Source: an uncultured Chthonomonas sp. (GTDB lineage Bacteria > Armatimonadota > Chthonomonadetes > Chthonomonadales > Chthonomonadaceae). From it: 64,000 nucleotides of DNA. The position numbers and the translations under genes were made by a program. Location of the stretch: positions 62,001 to 126,000 of the forward strand of contig CAIONQ010000163.1 in NCBI GenBank assembly GCA_903859705.1, read 5' to 3'. Positions within the stretch are counted from its first letter, which is position 1. The number at the start of each line of letters is the position of its first letter. Positions 1 to 9,472 of the stretch are shown in pieces. The notes below the pieces were generated by a model, which saw nothing but the letters and a program-made list of their open reading frames with translations, was not told the origin of the DNA and made no database searches.

Positions 1-773
1 TGCGCAAGGCAGCGTGGGTCCGATGCAACAGTAATTCTAACAGTAACCGTGGCGGCACTAAACGCAGATATACCCGCAAGCACTGGCGCTGCCTTCAGCG
101 ATGTGATGCCGCTTTCAAACAGCTCGGCACCTGCTGTGTTTATGGCCTCTCGGGTGGCATTCAAGTCGGCACCGGCGGCCAGTGCAATCTCAATAAACTC
201 CTGAACTGGGTTACGGCTCAGGTTAATTACCTGGCCAATATCACCGTTGCTCAGCATTATCACTCTGCCCGTGGCATCCAGCAGGCGGGTTACACGCATT
301 CCCATATCCTGCACTTCCCCGGTGATGGCACCCACTGTTATCGTATCTCCCACCACAAACATATTATCTACGATTATGAAAAATCCAGAGATAACATCTT
401 TTACAAGTTTTTGCGCGCCAAAACCTACGGCAAGCCCAACCACGCTCGCGGTGGTTATAAACGGCATAATATCGAAGCCAACCGCCTTAAACGTTAGCAC
501 TACAAACAGAAAGAACAACACATACCCAATAATGCTGTTTAACAGGCTGCTCAGGGTTTTAAGGCGTCCAGATCGTTCCTCGGTAACTCCAAGCCGTTCT
601 TCACGCGCAATAATGCTCGTGGTAACACTAAATACCGCCCGCTTGCATATGTTGCGCAATAAAAAATACACAACCACAATGCCGATTACATGCACTCCAC
701 TTTCCAGCGCGCGTTCGGTAATATGGCGGTAAAGGGTAGCCCAAAAGGCACTATCCAGCACGGTGTTCTTCAT
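1..773 (-). CDS. MscS-family mechanosensitive channel (3' end outside window)
   Basis: The minus-strand frame opens with ATG at 773 and stays open for 257 codons to the window edge, so the C-terminus is missing. The start reads MKNTVLDSAFWATLYRHITE. Two or three hydrophobic helices follow, then the family signature around residues 115-150, including VGLAVGFGAQKLVKDVISG and FVVGDTITVG. These mark the pore-lining helix and the start of the cytoplasmic beta domain. The family consists of inner-membrane channels that open on membrane tension and release solutes during osmotic downshock. An AAGGGG stretch lies about 11 bases before the ATG. The gene runs off the left edge and is separated from its right-hand neighbour by about 50 bases on the same strand. 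Confidence 0.88.
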   Translation of the reverse strand, partial: MKNTVLDSAFWATLYRHITERALESGVHVIGIVVVYFLLRNICKRAVFSVTTSIIAREERLGVTEERSGRLKTLSSLLNSIIGYVLFFLFVVLTFKAVGFDIMPFITTASVVGLAVGFGAQKLVKDVISGFFIIVDNMFVVGDTITVGAITGEVQDMGMRVTRLLDATGRVIMLSNGDIGQVINLSRNPVQEFIEIALAAGADLNATREAINTAGAELFESGITSLKAAPVLAGISAFSAATVTVRITVASDPRCLA

Positions 774-825
774 GTATGGCGTAACCCCTTAAATAAAGAG
801 AGATCGCCCGGGTCGCAGGCAATCA

Positions 826-1743
826 CTACAGCAGGCTTTTGAGGGCCCCTCCCAAATCGGGATATTCAAACTTGTAACCAAGCTTTGTGGCGGCTTCTGG
901 CACGGCATTCTGGCCCGTAAGCAATGCACTGGCAAACTCACCCGCTATCATTCGCAGCGCAAATCCTGGAACAGGCAGCATTGCAGGCCGATGCAGCAGG
1001 CTGGCCAGCGTTTGCGTAAACAGTTTGTTGGTAACGGGGTGTGGCGCGGTGGCGTTGATGGGGCCAACAACAGAATCCGTTTGAGCGGCCCAAACAAATA
1101 TGCCAGCAGCATCCTCTATATGTATCCATGGCCACCACTGTTTCCCGCTGCCAAGCGGGCCACCAAGGCCCAGTTTGAGTGGGCTAAGGTGAACTGGCAG
1201 AGGATACAGAATCTTTTCGAGTGCGCCTCCATGTGCCAGCACCAAGCCAGTGCGGATTAATGCCACACGGGCGAAGCCTGTGGCTGCCAGCGCTTCCTTC
1301 TCCCACTCTACACACAATTGGCCCAGAAAATCGGTTGATGGCGCATGCGCTTCCGTTACCTTCTCTGGCCCCGTTCCCGTATCCCCATAGTATCCCACAG
1401 CGCTTGCATTAATCAATGTAATTGGCGGGCCATCCCGGCGCATAGCAGCCACCAGATTACGCGTTATCAACACACGAGAGTCGGTAAGCTTTTTCTTAAA
1501 CTCTGGCGTCCACCTGCCTCCCCCAACGGATTCACCCGCAAGGTTAATAATCACATCGGCGGCACGTACATCGGCCTTCCATCGGTCATCACCCCAGTCA
1601 ACACACTGCACCCCGGCTGGCAACCGCTTTGCGGCGGAAGCAGCATTGCGGGAAATTGCGGTTATCTGCGCCTCTGGCCCGGTAAGCTTCTTCACGATGG
1701 CGGAGCCCAGCAGGCCCGTTGCACCGGTTATTACATATTTCAA
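826..1743 (-). CDS. TIGR01777-family NAD(P)-binding oxidoreductase/epimerase
   Basis: This 305-residue protein is an extended short-chain dehydrogenase of the YfcH/SDR39U1 type. The Rossmann motif GATGLLG is at residues 7-13, NLAGESV follows at about 67-73, and the SAVGYYGD segment carries the conserved tyrosine region. The C-terminal 50 residues (about 250-305) match the extra DUF1731-type domain typical of this family. The physiological substrate of the family is not known. The start is TTG at 1743, with GAGG seven bases upstream. Length is normal for the family. The gene is divergent from the DAHP synthase gene across about 235 bases. Confidence 0.88.
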   Translation of the reverse strand: MKYVITGATGLLGSAIVKKLTGPEAQITAISRNAASAAKRLPAGVQCVDWGDDRWKADVRAADVIINLAGESVGGGRWTPEFKKKLTDSRVLITRNLVAAMRRDGPPITLINASAVGYYGDTGTGPEKVTEAHAPSTDFLGQLCVEWEKEALAATGFARVALIRTGLVLAHGGALEKILYPLPVHLSPLKLGLGGPLGSGKQWWPWIHIEDAAGIFVWAAQTDSVVGPINATAPHPVTNKLFTQTLASLLHRPAMLPVPGFALRMIAGEFASALLTGQNAVPEAATKLGYKFEYPDLGGALKSLL

Positions 1744-1979
1744 TTGGTGGCCTCACTAAACAAAAATAAGCGGATATTACATCCTTTTCTACGCCCGGGG
1801 TTAACTGTTTAACAGCCCATGTTTTCCTCAGCAGGGCGCAAAACCGGCTTCCCAACTTGCAATGGGGTAAACTGATGCAGCCCGTGCAATGCAGCGTACG
1901 CCGGTGAATGCAGCGCGGATGCTGCAAACGGAATGGATGCCGGTACCGATGCGGGAATAGATCGAGGACAAGAACTAAG

Positions 1980-3002
1980 ATGATAGTGGTAATGGCAGCG
2001 CATGCCACCCAGCAGCAGATTGAAGATGTGCAGCAGCGCATCGAAGACTGGGGATACGGCGTGCATCCGATTATTGGTACAGAGCGCACAGTTATTGGCG
2101 CTGTGGGTGTTCCGGAGGCCGATAAGGCCCGATACATGGAATCCCTCGAATCGCTTCCCTATGTAGAGCAGGTGCTCGGGATCATTCGCCCATACAAGTT
2201 TGCCAGCCGGGAGTTTCACCCGGAAGGCACCGTTCTGGATGTTAAGGGTGTTAAAATTGGCGGCAATCAAATTGCCCTAATGGCTGGCCCCTGCACAGTA
2301 GAAACCTACGAGCAAACCTGGGAATCAGCAGTTGCCTGCAAAGCAGCCGGTGCAACCGTGCTACGCGGTGGCGCTTACAAGCCCAGCACCTCGCCGTACT
2401 CCTTCCAGGGCCACGGTGTGCCCGCACTCGAAATTCTGCGAGATATCGCCGATAAGCTCGATATGCGCGTTATCACCGAGGTAATGGACCCACGCAATGT
2501 GGAGTTGGTTAGCAAGTACGCCGATATCCTGCAAATTGGCACACGCAACATGCAGAACTATGATCTGCTGCGCGAAGTGGGCCAGTGCAAAACCGCAGTC
2601 ATGATTAAGCGTGGCATGTGGGCAAAAATCGAAGAGTGGTTGCAGGCGGCCGAGTACGTGCTGTTGGGCGGCAACCCCAATGTAATGCTCTGTGAGCGAG
2701 GCATCCGCACCTTTGAAACCTACACCCGCAACACGCTGGATCTATCGGCGGTGCCGGCAGTGAAAGAGCTTTCCCACCTGCCCGTGGTAATCGATCCCAG
2801 CCAGGGCACCGGCAAACGCAGCCTGGTAATTGCAATGACCAAGGCCTCCGTAGCCGTTGGTGCAGATGGGCTTCTGATTGAAGTACATCCCCGCCCTGAC
2901 CAGGCCCTAAAAGATGGTGCACAATCGCTCACCTGCGAGCACTTCAGTCAGCTTGTGGCAGATCTTAAACCCATCGCCACAGCAGTCGGGCGCACCATCT
3001 AA
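1980..3002 (+). CDS. aroF: 3-deoxy-7-phosphoheptulonate synthase (type I-beta DAHP synthase)
   Basis: The enzyme condenses phosphoenolpyruvate and erythrose 4-phosphate to DAHP, the first step of the shikimate pathway. Residues 1-70 form a ferredoxin-like regulatory domain ([20 protein letters not shown] onward). The TIM barrel follows with [34 protein letters not shown], the catalytic-lysine strand [17 protein letters not shown] and VIDPSQGTG. This is the Thermotoga-type domain order at the expected length of 340 residues. The ATG at 1980 is preferred because a GAGGA lies about 11 bases upstream and the ferredoxin-like domain begins there; the frame is open 24 codons further upstream but has no family similarity. 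A terminator follows directly. Confidence 0.95.
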   Translation: MIVVMAAHATQQQIEDVQQRIEDWGYGVHPIIGTERTVIGAVGVPEADKARYMESLESLPYVEQVLGIIRPYKFASREFHPEGTVLDVKGVKIGGNQIALMAGPCTVETYEQTWESAVACKAAGATVLRGGAYKPSTSPYSFQGHGVPALEILRDIADKLDMRVITEVMDPRNVELVSKYADILQIGTRNMQNYDLLREVGQCKTAVMIKRGMWAKIEEWLQAAEYVLLGGNPNVMLCERGIRTFETYTRNTLDLSAVPAVKELSHLPVVIDPSQGTGKRSLVIAMTKASVAVGADGLLIEVHPRPDQALKDGAQSLTCEHFSQLVADLKPIATAVGRTI

Positions 3003-3018
3003 CCACCCCAAAACAACA

Positions 3019-3065
3019 AAAGCCTCCAATCGGCATGCATCCGCGCTGCCGGCTGGAGGCTTTTG
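3019..3065 (+). terminator. rho-independent terminator after aroF
   Basis: An 11-bp perfect stem pairs 3019-3029 with 3055-3065 (arms AAAAGCCTCCA and TGGAGGCTTTT) and closes on a run of T. It starts 16 bases past the aroF stop. The A-rich left arm means it could also serve the convergent murJ gene. Confidence 0.85.
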
Positions 3066-3099
3066 TATTGAGTTCCCTTATTCCCTCTTGCCTGCGTCC

Positions 3100-4770
3100 C
3101 TATCTTCCCACTCTCGCTCTAATCTTCCCCACCAGGTCACTGATAACGCTCAGTTCCTCCATGCGCAACACAAACCCAACGGCCAGATAAACCACAACTC
3201 CCACAGATAAACACACGGTAAGAATTTCGGCCGCATGCAGAAACACATGTGTTTTGTGGTTCATAGTGGCCCACATCGCTCTGTAAACCAGGCGTGCAAC
3301 CCCTGCCGCCGCCAGCGATGCCGCCGCAATTCGCGCGGATGATTTGGCCAAACGTCCGCCTTCTATTCCGCGTAACCGCATGCGCACCAACCAGAGCAGC
3401 GCAAACATATTCATTGCAGAAGCAATGGTAGTTGCAAGCGCCAATCCCCTATAACCCATCAGGTGCATCAGCGGCCGGTTCATCGGCAAAAACATCAGGG
3501 TAGCCAGGGTGCCCACAACGGTTGGTACCTTTGTGTTCTTAAGTGAGTAGAATGTGCGAGAAAGAATCGACTGGCCCGACCAGGCGAAAATGCCGATGGC
3601 ATAAAACTTAAGCGCCTCTGATGCACGATACGCGTCATCCGCACCGTACTTGCCACTCTGTAGCAGCAGCTGAACAATTGGCAGCGCCAGCACAAACATA
3701 AGCGCAGAGGCCGGAACCGTTAAGAAGAATATAAACCGCAGCCCATAGTTGGTGGTAGAGCGCAGGGCTTTGATATTTCTATCTGCATAATGTGCGGCCA
3801 TCGTTGGGAAAATAGCGATTGCCGTTGCCTGCCCAAACACTCCCAACGGCACCTGCATCATGCGGTTGGCATTCATTAGTGCCGATTGCGCGCCAGCCGT
3901 TAGGAAGGATGCATAGTATTTATTTGTTATAGCAGCAATCTGAGGCAGCGCAACCCCCAGCAAAATAGGCAGCATCATGCGCCAAACTTGTTTGGCACCA
4001 TCTTTTACGCCGGGGTAGGCAAGTAGTGTTTTTACAGAGCGGGCAACAAAATACCCGCCTATTTTCCGGATAAGGGCCCACTGAATAACGATGTTGCCTA
4101 TAAATGCGCCAATTACGGCACCCCAGCACAACACAACAATTCGGTTGTTAGCGGGCGCAAAGTGGATAAGCACCGTGCCGCCCATAATAATGCCAAGGTT
4201 GTAAACCACTGGGCCAATCATCTGCCCAAAAAACACGCCCTTAATCTGCATTACTCCCATCATCAACCCGCCAAGAAAGAAAAAGAGCTGGGCCGGTAAC
4301 AGGATGCGAGTTAAAAATACAGATTGCGGAATGTGAGGTGCAAACACGGGGCCAGGATTAAGCCTGGCCACCAGGGGCCACGCGAAAATCTCACCGATTA
4401 TAATAAAACCAGTAACCACCCATGTTACAATGATGGCAACTACACTGAAAATGCGCCACGCCTCTTTGTTGCGCCCGGCCTTCATGTACTCTGTAAAAAC
4501 GGGCACCACCGCAGAGCTGATGGCACCGCCAGCAATTACATAGGATAGGAGGTCTGGAACGGTGAAGGCGGCATTGTAAGCGTCAGTTTCAAAGCCCTGG
4601 CCAAATTTGGCGGCTATAACCCTGTCTCTCACAAGCCCGAGCACGCGGCTCAAAAGCACGGCCACCATCATCAAGGTGGAAGCGTTCGCAACGCGACGGT
4701 TGGAGGCCTTACTGGAGGCTTCGTGGTCCTCGTCAGATTCGGCAGAGGAAGGTGAGCTGGTTGGCGACAT
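3100..4770 (-). CDS. murJ: MurJ lipid II flippase (MviN family)
   Basis: This 556-residue polytopic membrane protein flips lipid II across the inner membrane for peptidoglycan synthesis. A charged N-terminal stretch is followed by the family hallmark LLSRVLGLVRDRVIAAKFG (about residues 38-56) and DAYNAAFTVPDLLSYVIAGG. Many hydrophobic segments run to the C-terminus. RILLPAQLFFFLGGLMMGVM and GVFGQATAIAIFPTMAAHYA are further conserved blocks. The charged N-terminus and length fit the family. Upstream there is only a short AGG before the ATG, but a perfect TATAAT sits eight bases in front of it, so the message may be nearly leaderless. The gene is convergent with aroF and divergent from the S41 pair. 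Confidence 0.95.
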   Translation of the reverse strand: MSPTSSPSSAESDEDHEASSKASNRRVANASTLMMVAVLLSRVLGLVRDRVIAAKFGQGFETDAYNAAFTVPDLLSYVIAGGAISSAVVPVFTEYMKAGRNKEAWRIFSVVAIIVTWVVTGFIIIGEIFAWPLVARLNPGPVFAPHIPQSVFLTRILLPAQLFFFLGGLMMGVMQIKGVFFGQMIGPVVYNLGIIMGGTVLIHFAPANNRIVVLCWGAVIGAFIGNIVIQWALIRKIGGYFVARSVKTLLAYPGVKDGAKQVWRMMLPILLGVALPQIAAITNKYYASFLTAGAQSALMNANRMMQVPLGVFGQATAIAIFPTMAAHYADRNIKALRSTTNYGLRFIFFLTVPASALMFVLALPIVQLLLQSGKYGADDAYRASEALKFYAIGIFAWSGQSILSRTFYSLKNTKVPTVVGTLATLMFLPMNRPLMHLMGYRGLALATTIASAMNMFALLWLVRMRLRGIEGGRLAKSSARIAAASLAAAGVARLVYRAMWATMNHKTHVFLHAAEILTVCLSVGVVVYLAVGFVLRMEELSVISDLVGKIRARVGR

Positions 4771-4778
4771 AATGGCCT

Positions 4779-4784
4779 ATTATA
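4779..4784 (-). promoter_or_regulatory. putative -10 box for murJ
   Basis: Read on the minus strand this is TATAAT, with its last base eight bases before the murJ ATG. No convincing -35 is visible at 16-18 bp. Transcription from this box would start at or next to the ATG. Confidence 0.4.
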
Positions 4785-4930
4785 CCTTTGCGTTCCAAAC
4801 GAGGCTGTGGAACCATTGCCTCGCTCAGTATGCCGTAACTATTGTATACTGATACAGTTATTTAGATACCAACTGTTCGTAGCAAGGCGCTGCGCACGCA
4901 ACTGTTTCCGCTGCCTGCAGGGAGGCACCG

Positions 4931-6286
4931 TTGAACCCGAAACTAAAACTGGCGGCCGGATATGCATCTCTGGCTGTGGCAGCAATAACCGGGCTCACCG
5001 TGGGTACCTTTGAGGGCTCGGCTGCCCGGCGTTATCTGGCACAAACAGTGCCCGCCCTCAGCTTGATTTATGGCGGTGGGCGGAGTGATGTGCCCGGCCC
5101 GCCCGCACCCCCGGAGCAGGTCTACCGATCCGTGGTTACCAAGATACGTCATGATTACGTGTCTACCACTGGCCAGGTTACAGATAAAGCGCTGGCAGCA
5201 GGCTCGGTAAGCCGCATGATGGCATCGCTTGATGATGAGCACAGTCGCTACATAAGCCCTGCAGCGGCCTCTGCGCTGGTAGGCACACTTCATGGCCATA
5301 CAGAGGGCCTGGGTGTACATCTGGATATTGAGCGTGCGATACGCCGCGGCTCAGACATTGAAGACAGATTTCTGCGCGTTGTGTCGGCAACACCGGGTGG
5401 CCCTGCGGAACGCGCCTCCCTCATAAACGGCACCAGAATTATTGAAATGGATGGCCGCTACATTATCCCGTTTACGGTAGCATCCGATGCCGCCGATGCA
5501 AGAGCTTCCACATATTCTCATCCACCAGATAATACGGGAATCACAGCAGCCAGGGCGATAGACGCACTCTGCACCGGCGCAGGGGTTCCACATGCGCTGG
5601 TTGTGCAGATGCAAAAGGCCCCAGCTCTTGTGCATGTAAACGTTACCACCGCCGCAGGGGCGGAGCGTATTGCCTCGGCTCGCAGTATCGCAGACGGTGT
5701 GCTATTGGTTCGACTTACCGCCATAAGTAATCAGGCCGCACACGAGCTGGATAACGAACTGCAGGATACCTCCAGATACCGCAATGGTCTGGTAGTGGAT
5801 CTGCGGCAGTGCTCCGCAGCGGCAGTGGTTAGCGGCAAAACTGCCGATAGAGAAGATGCGGTTCTAGCCTTTGCTCACATAGCCGGGGCTTTCGTTCCGG
5901 GTTCGGTTGCAGCGCAAATAGAGCGCAAACGAGGCAGGCAGGATCCAGTAAAGGCAGATCATAATCCTGCGGCCATCCATGTGCAGATTGCAGTTTTGAT
6001 AGATAAGGGCACCGGCGGCCTTGCCGAGTGCCTCGCCAGCACACTCAAAAGTGCCGCTGCTGCCCGCCTTGTTGGCACGCAAACCGCCGGTAAAGATCTG
6101 CTGGATGAGGTTTGCATTCTCGGGGATTCCGGGGCAGTAGTCTTCCCGTGCTTGCGCCTGTTAACCGCCGATGGACAAAAGCTATCTGCGGGGATATCGC
6201 CGGATGTTGTAACGCAACAGAACGAAGCAGTTCAGATCAAGCTCGCCCTTGCTCAGTTGCGGATTAGACGCGGTGCCAACAAATGA
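4931..6286 (+). CDS. S41-like protein without the catalytic serine (pseudo-protease)
   Basis: This 451-residue protein has an N-terminal hydrophobic segment (residues 5-25), a PDZ-like region (about 118-180, with ATPGGPAERASLINGTRI) and a C-terminal S41 fold. Aligned by eye with the active protease encoded next door, the nucleophile block reads DKGTGGLAECL. Gly363 therefore stands where the serine should be. The lysine of the dyad is kept at the right spacing (Lys388 in QTAGKDL). The start is TTG at 4931 with GGAGG five bases upstream. Its last four bases overlap the next gene's ATG, so the two are probably translationally coupled. A scaffolding, inhibitory or substrate-capturing role for the partner is inference; a decaying duplicate is the alternative. 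Confidence 0.75.
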   Translation: MNPKLKLAAGYASLAVAAITGLTVGTFEGSAARRYLAQTVPALSLIYGGGRSDVPGPPAPPEQVYRSVVTKIRHDYVSTTGQVTDKALAAGSVSRMMASLDDEHSRYISPAAASALVGTLHGHTEGLGVHLDIERAIRRGSDIEDRFLRVVSATPGGPAERASLINGTRIIEMDGRYIIPFTVASDAADARASTYSHPPDNTGITAARAIDALCTGAGVPHALVVQMQKAPALVHVNVTTAAGAERIASARSIADGVLLVRLTAISNQAAHELDNELQDTSRYRNGLVVDLRQCSAAAVVSGKTADREDAVLAFAHIAGAFVPGSVAAQIERKRGRQDPVKADHNPAAIHVQIAVLIDKGTGGLAECLASTLKSAAAARLVGTQTAGKDLLDEVCILGDSGAVVFPCLRLLTADGQKLSAGISPDVVTQQNEAVQIKLALAQLRIRRGANK

Positions 6287-7740
6287 CGCCCAAAAACCGC
6301 GTAACACGCCGCCGAAGCGCACGCCGTGCCATTTTGCCGGCCGCACTGCGTATCTTCTGGGTATCTCTGTTCTGTGCGTTTTTTGGGATGCTAATTGGGC
6401 CCGTAGTCACATTCTCACCTTCGGATGATCGCGGCACAGCAAATGCTGTGGCGCACAAGCCAGCAACCACCGCTCCAGAGGATGCGCCCACATCCAGCAT
6501 CCCGGTAGATTCCTGGGAAACCGCCATTCGCGCCCTGCGTTCAGATTACTATCCTGCCGATATCGATGGCGCACGTGCTCGCACACTTACTTATCAGGCA
6601 ATCCGGGGCATGATGTCCAGCCTGCGTGATCCATACTCGGCCTATCTGGATCCTGCCGAATGGAACCGATTGGTTACCATGACCGAAGGCCAATTTGGCG
6701 GCATTGGCGCGCTTATGGAGCGCACGCGAGATGGCATTAGAGTAGCGCGCCCCCTGCCCGGTGGCCCGGCAGAAAAAGCCGGCGTGAAGGCAGGCGATAC
6801 CCTGACGGCCATAGATAAACAGCCCGTTAAAGGCAAGTCCCTGGAAGATCTGGGCAAATGGGTGGAAGGTCAGCAAGGCACCGAGGTGCTGCTTTCTGTA
6901 ATGCGGGGCGGCACGCTGATGGAGTTTAGAGTGCAGCGGGCCAATATTGAGCCTCCCGTTGTGGAACAGTGGATGGAGGACCCGGCTGCAGGAATAGGGC
7001 ACATCGTCCTTACCGAGTTCAATCGACGAAGCGCCTCCCAGATAGAGGCCGCCTACCGCGAACTGGATAAAAAGGGGCTCAAGGCACTGGTTCTCGATCT
7101 GCGGTTTAACCCGGGAGGCTTGCTGGATGCCGCCGTGGATGTTGCCAGCCAGTTTGTGCCAGAAAATACCGCACGCTCGCTAAATAACAACGTAGTAATA
7201 ATCAGGCACGCCGATGGAGAAGAAGAGGGTTTGCCTATCCAGCCACGCTCGCTTCTTGGCAAAAAGATCCCACTAGCAGTGCTGGTAAATGGCTCTAGCG
7301 CCTCTGCCGCAGAGATAGTAATTGGGGCCTTGCGAGATTATGGCGTGGCCGAAGTAATTGGGGAACGCACCTTTGGCAAAGGTAAAGTGCAAACCCTGTT
7401 TGAAATGAACCATGGCCGCGATGGCGGCATTAGGCTAACTACCTCGCTGTACTTCCCACCAAAGGGGTACGACATCAATTTTAAACACGATGACGATGGC
7501 AATCGCATCCCAGATACCGGCGGCATTGTACCAGATATCCATGTAGATGCATTGCAAAATTGGACCAGTGACTTTGAAGATCGCAAGAACGACAGGCAGC
7601 TTGCCTGCGCAGTAGAGTTTTTGCGGCGAAGATTGGCAGGTAGAAACCCTGCAGAAGCCGCATCTGATGTTGCGGCTGTTTATCAAACCCCAACCCGTAC
7701 CGCCCGCGGAAATGCGCACTCACAGTTCAGCGGCGAATAA
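6283..7740 (+). CDS. ctpA: C-terminal processing serine protease, S41 family
   Basis: This 485-residue protein has an N-terminal membrane anchor or uncleaved signal (about residues 18-42), an N-terminal helical cap with MMSSLRDPYSAYLDP, a PDZ domain (about 133-220, with PLPGGPAEKAGVKAGDTL) and the S41 catalytic domain. The catalytic dyad is Ser341 in NGSSASAAEIV and Lys366 in FGKGKVQ, 25 residues apart as in Prc/CtpA. The family trims C-termini of envelope proteins and regulates peptidoglycan hydrolases in the periplasm. It overlaps the upstream pseudo-protease by four bases. A deacetylase lipoprotein follows after 15 bases, which fits a cell-wall remodelling operon. Confidence 0.93.
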   Translation: MTPKNRVTRRRSARRAILPAALRIFWVSLFCAFFGMLIGPVVTFSPSDDRGTANAVAHKPATTAPEDAPTSSIPVDSWETAIRALRSDYYPADIDGARARTLTYQAIRGMMSSLRDPYSAYLDPAEWNRLVTMTEGQFGGIGALMERTRDGIRVARPLPGGPAEKAGVKAGDTLTAIDKQPVKGKSLEDLGKWVEGQQGTEVLLSVMRGGTLMEFRVQRANIEPPVVEQWMEDPAAGIGHIVLTEFNRRSASQIEAAYRELDKKGLKALVLDLRFNPGGLLDAAVDVASQFVPENTARSLNNNVVIIRHADGEEEGLPIQPRSLLGKKIPLAVLVNGSSASAAEIVIGALRDYGVAEVIGERTFGKGKVQTLFEMNHGRDGGIRLTTSLYFPPKGYDINFKHDDDGNRIPDTGGIVPDIHVDALQNWTSDFEDRKNDRQLACAVEFLRRRLAGRNPAEAASDVAAVYQTPTRTARGNAHSQFSGE

Positions 7741-7755
7741 CAGGCAATACAAGCA

Positions 7756-8592
7756 ATGCAATCACAAACCCGCCTAGCCACCCTCATAGTGCTGGTGCCA
7801 CTTTGTACGCTATCGGCATGCAATAAGGCACCGCAGCCTGCCGCGCAAACCGCACCCCCGCAAGCAACACAGCCCGCACCCTCGCCTACGCCCACGGCTC
7901 ACCCGGCAGATATAAAGCCAGAGGCAAAGCTGTTTGTAAATGCCCCGGTAAGCTGTGAAAAAGTAGCCCTTACCTTTGATGCTGGGGCCGATGCGGATGC
8001 AGTGCCGCTAATACTGCAAACCCTGCAGGCTCACCACGTTCACTGCACCTTCTTTCTCACAGGTGCCTTTGCGGCGCGCTTTCCAGATCAATGCAAAGCC
8101 ATCGCTGCGGCAGGCATGGAACTGGGCAACCACTCCTACCACCACCCTAAGTTCACCACAAAAACTACGGAGCAGGTTCACGAAGAGTTGGGCACTGCGG
8201 AAGCCGAAATAGAAAAGGTATGTGGCCGCCCTGCAAAGCCACTTTTCCGCTTCCCATTTGGAGATAGCGATAGGAGAGTGCGGGCCCAGGTTGCCGCAGA
8301 GGGATATCAGGCAATTCACTGGACCATCGACTCGCTGGATAGCGTGGGCAAACCCAAAGATGCCGAGTTCGTAACAAAGCGCATCCTTGGCAAAATGAAG
8401 CCCGGTGTCATCACCCTTATGCATGTGTCCAGAGTAGAATCGGCCAAATCCCTGCCCGCCATCTTTGATTATCTGGATTCGAAAGGCATACAGGTAGTGC
8501 CCGTAAGTGAACTTATAGCCGCCGACCAGGAAGATCGCAAAGCCCGAAGCCTCAAGAAGAAGGCAAAAGCGCAAAGCCAAAATGTGCCGTAA
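7756..8592 (+). CDS. polysaccharide deacetylase lipoprotein (NodB domain)
   Basis: This 278-residue protein starts with a lipoprotein signal ending in lipobox LSAC (Cys22), followed by a Pro/Ala/Thr-rich linker to about residue 55. The NodB homology domain shows motif 1 as TFDAGAD (about 75-81), motif 2 as NHSYHH with the two metal histidines, and motif 3 as FRFPFGDSD. The second aspartate of the classic TFDD motif is alanine, a variant also seen in other members of the family. It ends in a Lys/Arg/Gln-rich tail. The family removes N- or O-acetyl groups from peptidoglycan or exopolysaccharide. It sits 15 bases after the S41 protease gene, probably in the same operon. Confidence 0.9.
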   Translation: MQSQTRLATLIVLVPLCTLSACNKAPQPAAQTAPPQATQPAPSPTPTAHPADIKPEAKLFVNAPVSCEKVALTFDAGADADAVPLILQTLQAHHVHCTFFLTGAFAARFPDQCKAIAAAGMELGNHSYHHPKFTTKTTEQVHEELGTAEAEIEKVCGRPAKPLFRFPFGDSDRRVRAQVAAEGYQAIHWTIDSLDSVGKPKDAEFVTKRILGKMKPGVITLMHVSRVESAKSLPAIFDYLDSKGIQVVPVSELIAADQEDRKARSLKKKAKAQSQNVP

Positions 8593-8656
8593 AGGAATCT
8601 CTGCGTAGCCTGCGGTATACCGTTGATGTACGAACACTATGTTAGGAGCGTGCTGA

Positions 8657-9451
8657 ATGGCTGCCGCAAATTTTGAGAACGCAAAGTCGCGTTACGAAAC
8701 TGATGGGTATCTGATTCTTCCTCAGCCGGTGATACCTGCCGAGTTGGTGATGCGTGCTGTGGAGGGGATGGATGCCATCCGGCGCAGCGAATATGATACT
8801 GGCAGGCCACCCTGTAGTTCGCCCTGGAAGCACGGCGACGACCCCAACAAGCTGTGCAAAATAGAGCAGCCACAATTTGCAAGTAAGGCCGTGTTTGAGC
8901 TTGTTAGCCACCCGGAGTTGGGCCGCTGGGCAGCACAGATTACCGGTGCCACCATGGTGCAGGCATGGTGGGTGCAACTGCTGTACAAACCGCCGCATGT
9001 TGGCAACGCCAATACAAATGTTGGGTGGCATCAAGATCAATCGTACTGGGGAATATGGGAAGATGGCAGCCAGCTGCTTACGGCCTGGGTGGCCATTTCA
9101 GATGTTACGGCAGATAGCGGACCCATGTTCTTCGCAAAGGGCTCTCACAAATGGGGGCTAAGAAATCAGGGCGATTTCTTCGGGCAGGATCTGGAGGCTC
9201 AAAAGCGTGCCATCGCTGCACAATGCCAGTCCGAATGGATTGAGGATACGGCTATCCTGCCGCCTGGCGGTGTTAGCTTCCACCACTGCCTCACCGTACA
9301 TGGATCCGGCCCCAACACCTCCAATCTACCCCGGCGCAGCTTCGCAATCCATCTGCGTACGCAAAACTCCCGCCCTGTAAGTAACAAACGCGAAGGTCTC
9401 AGCCAGTATATCGACGATCCCAGCCTGTGCCCAATACTCTTTGAGGAGTAG
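8657..9451 (+). CDS. phytanoyl-CoA dioxygenase (PhyH) family protein
   Basis: This 264-residue protein is predicted to be an Fe(II)/2-oxoglutarate-dependent oxygenase. The metal-binding facial triad is visible as His125-x-Asp127 in GWHQDQSYWG and His215 in TVHGSGPN. Arg227, about 12 residues later in LPRRSFAIHL, is placed to bind 2-oxoglutarate. There is no signal peptide, so it is cytoplasmic. SD-like AGGAG lies about seven bases before the ATG (TTAGGAGCGTGCTGA). The substrate is unknown. Twenty-one bases downstream starts a formylglycine-enzyme-like gene on the same strand, suggesting a two-gene operon. Confidence 0.9.
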   Translation: MAAANFENAKSRYETDGYLILPQPVIPAELVMRAVEGMDAIRRSEYDTGRPPCSSPWKHGDDPNKLCKIEQPQFASKAVFELVSHPELGRWAAQITGATMVQAWWVQLLYKPPHVGNANTNVGWHQDQSYWGIWEDGSQLLTAWVAISDVTADSGPMFFAKGSHKWGLRNQGDFFGQDLEAQKRAIAAQCQSEWIEDTAILPPGGVSFHHCLTVHGSGPNTSNLPRRSFAIHLRTQNSRPVSNKREGLSQYIDDPSLCPILFEE

Positions 9452-9472
9452 GTACCGGAAAAGGGCAGGTTC

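Noticed and set aside
247-732. Plus-strand 161-codon open frame at the left end
   Set aside because: It is opposite the MscS channel gene, which has clear family motifs; the plus frame has none.
1908-1979. Upstream extension of the aroF frame
   Set aside because: Cys/Arg-rich sequence with no family similarity; the ferredoxin-like domain and ribosome site fit the ATG at 1980.
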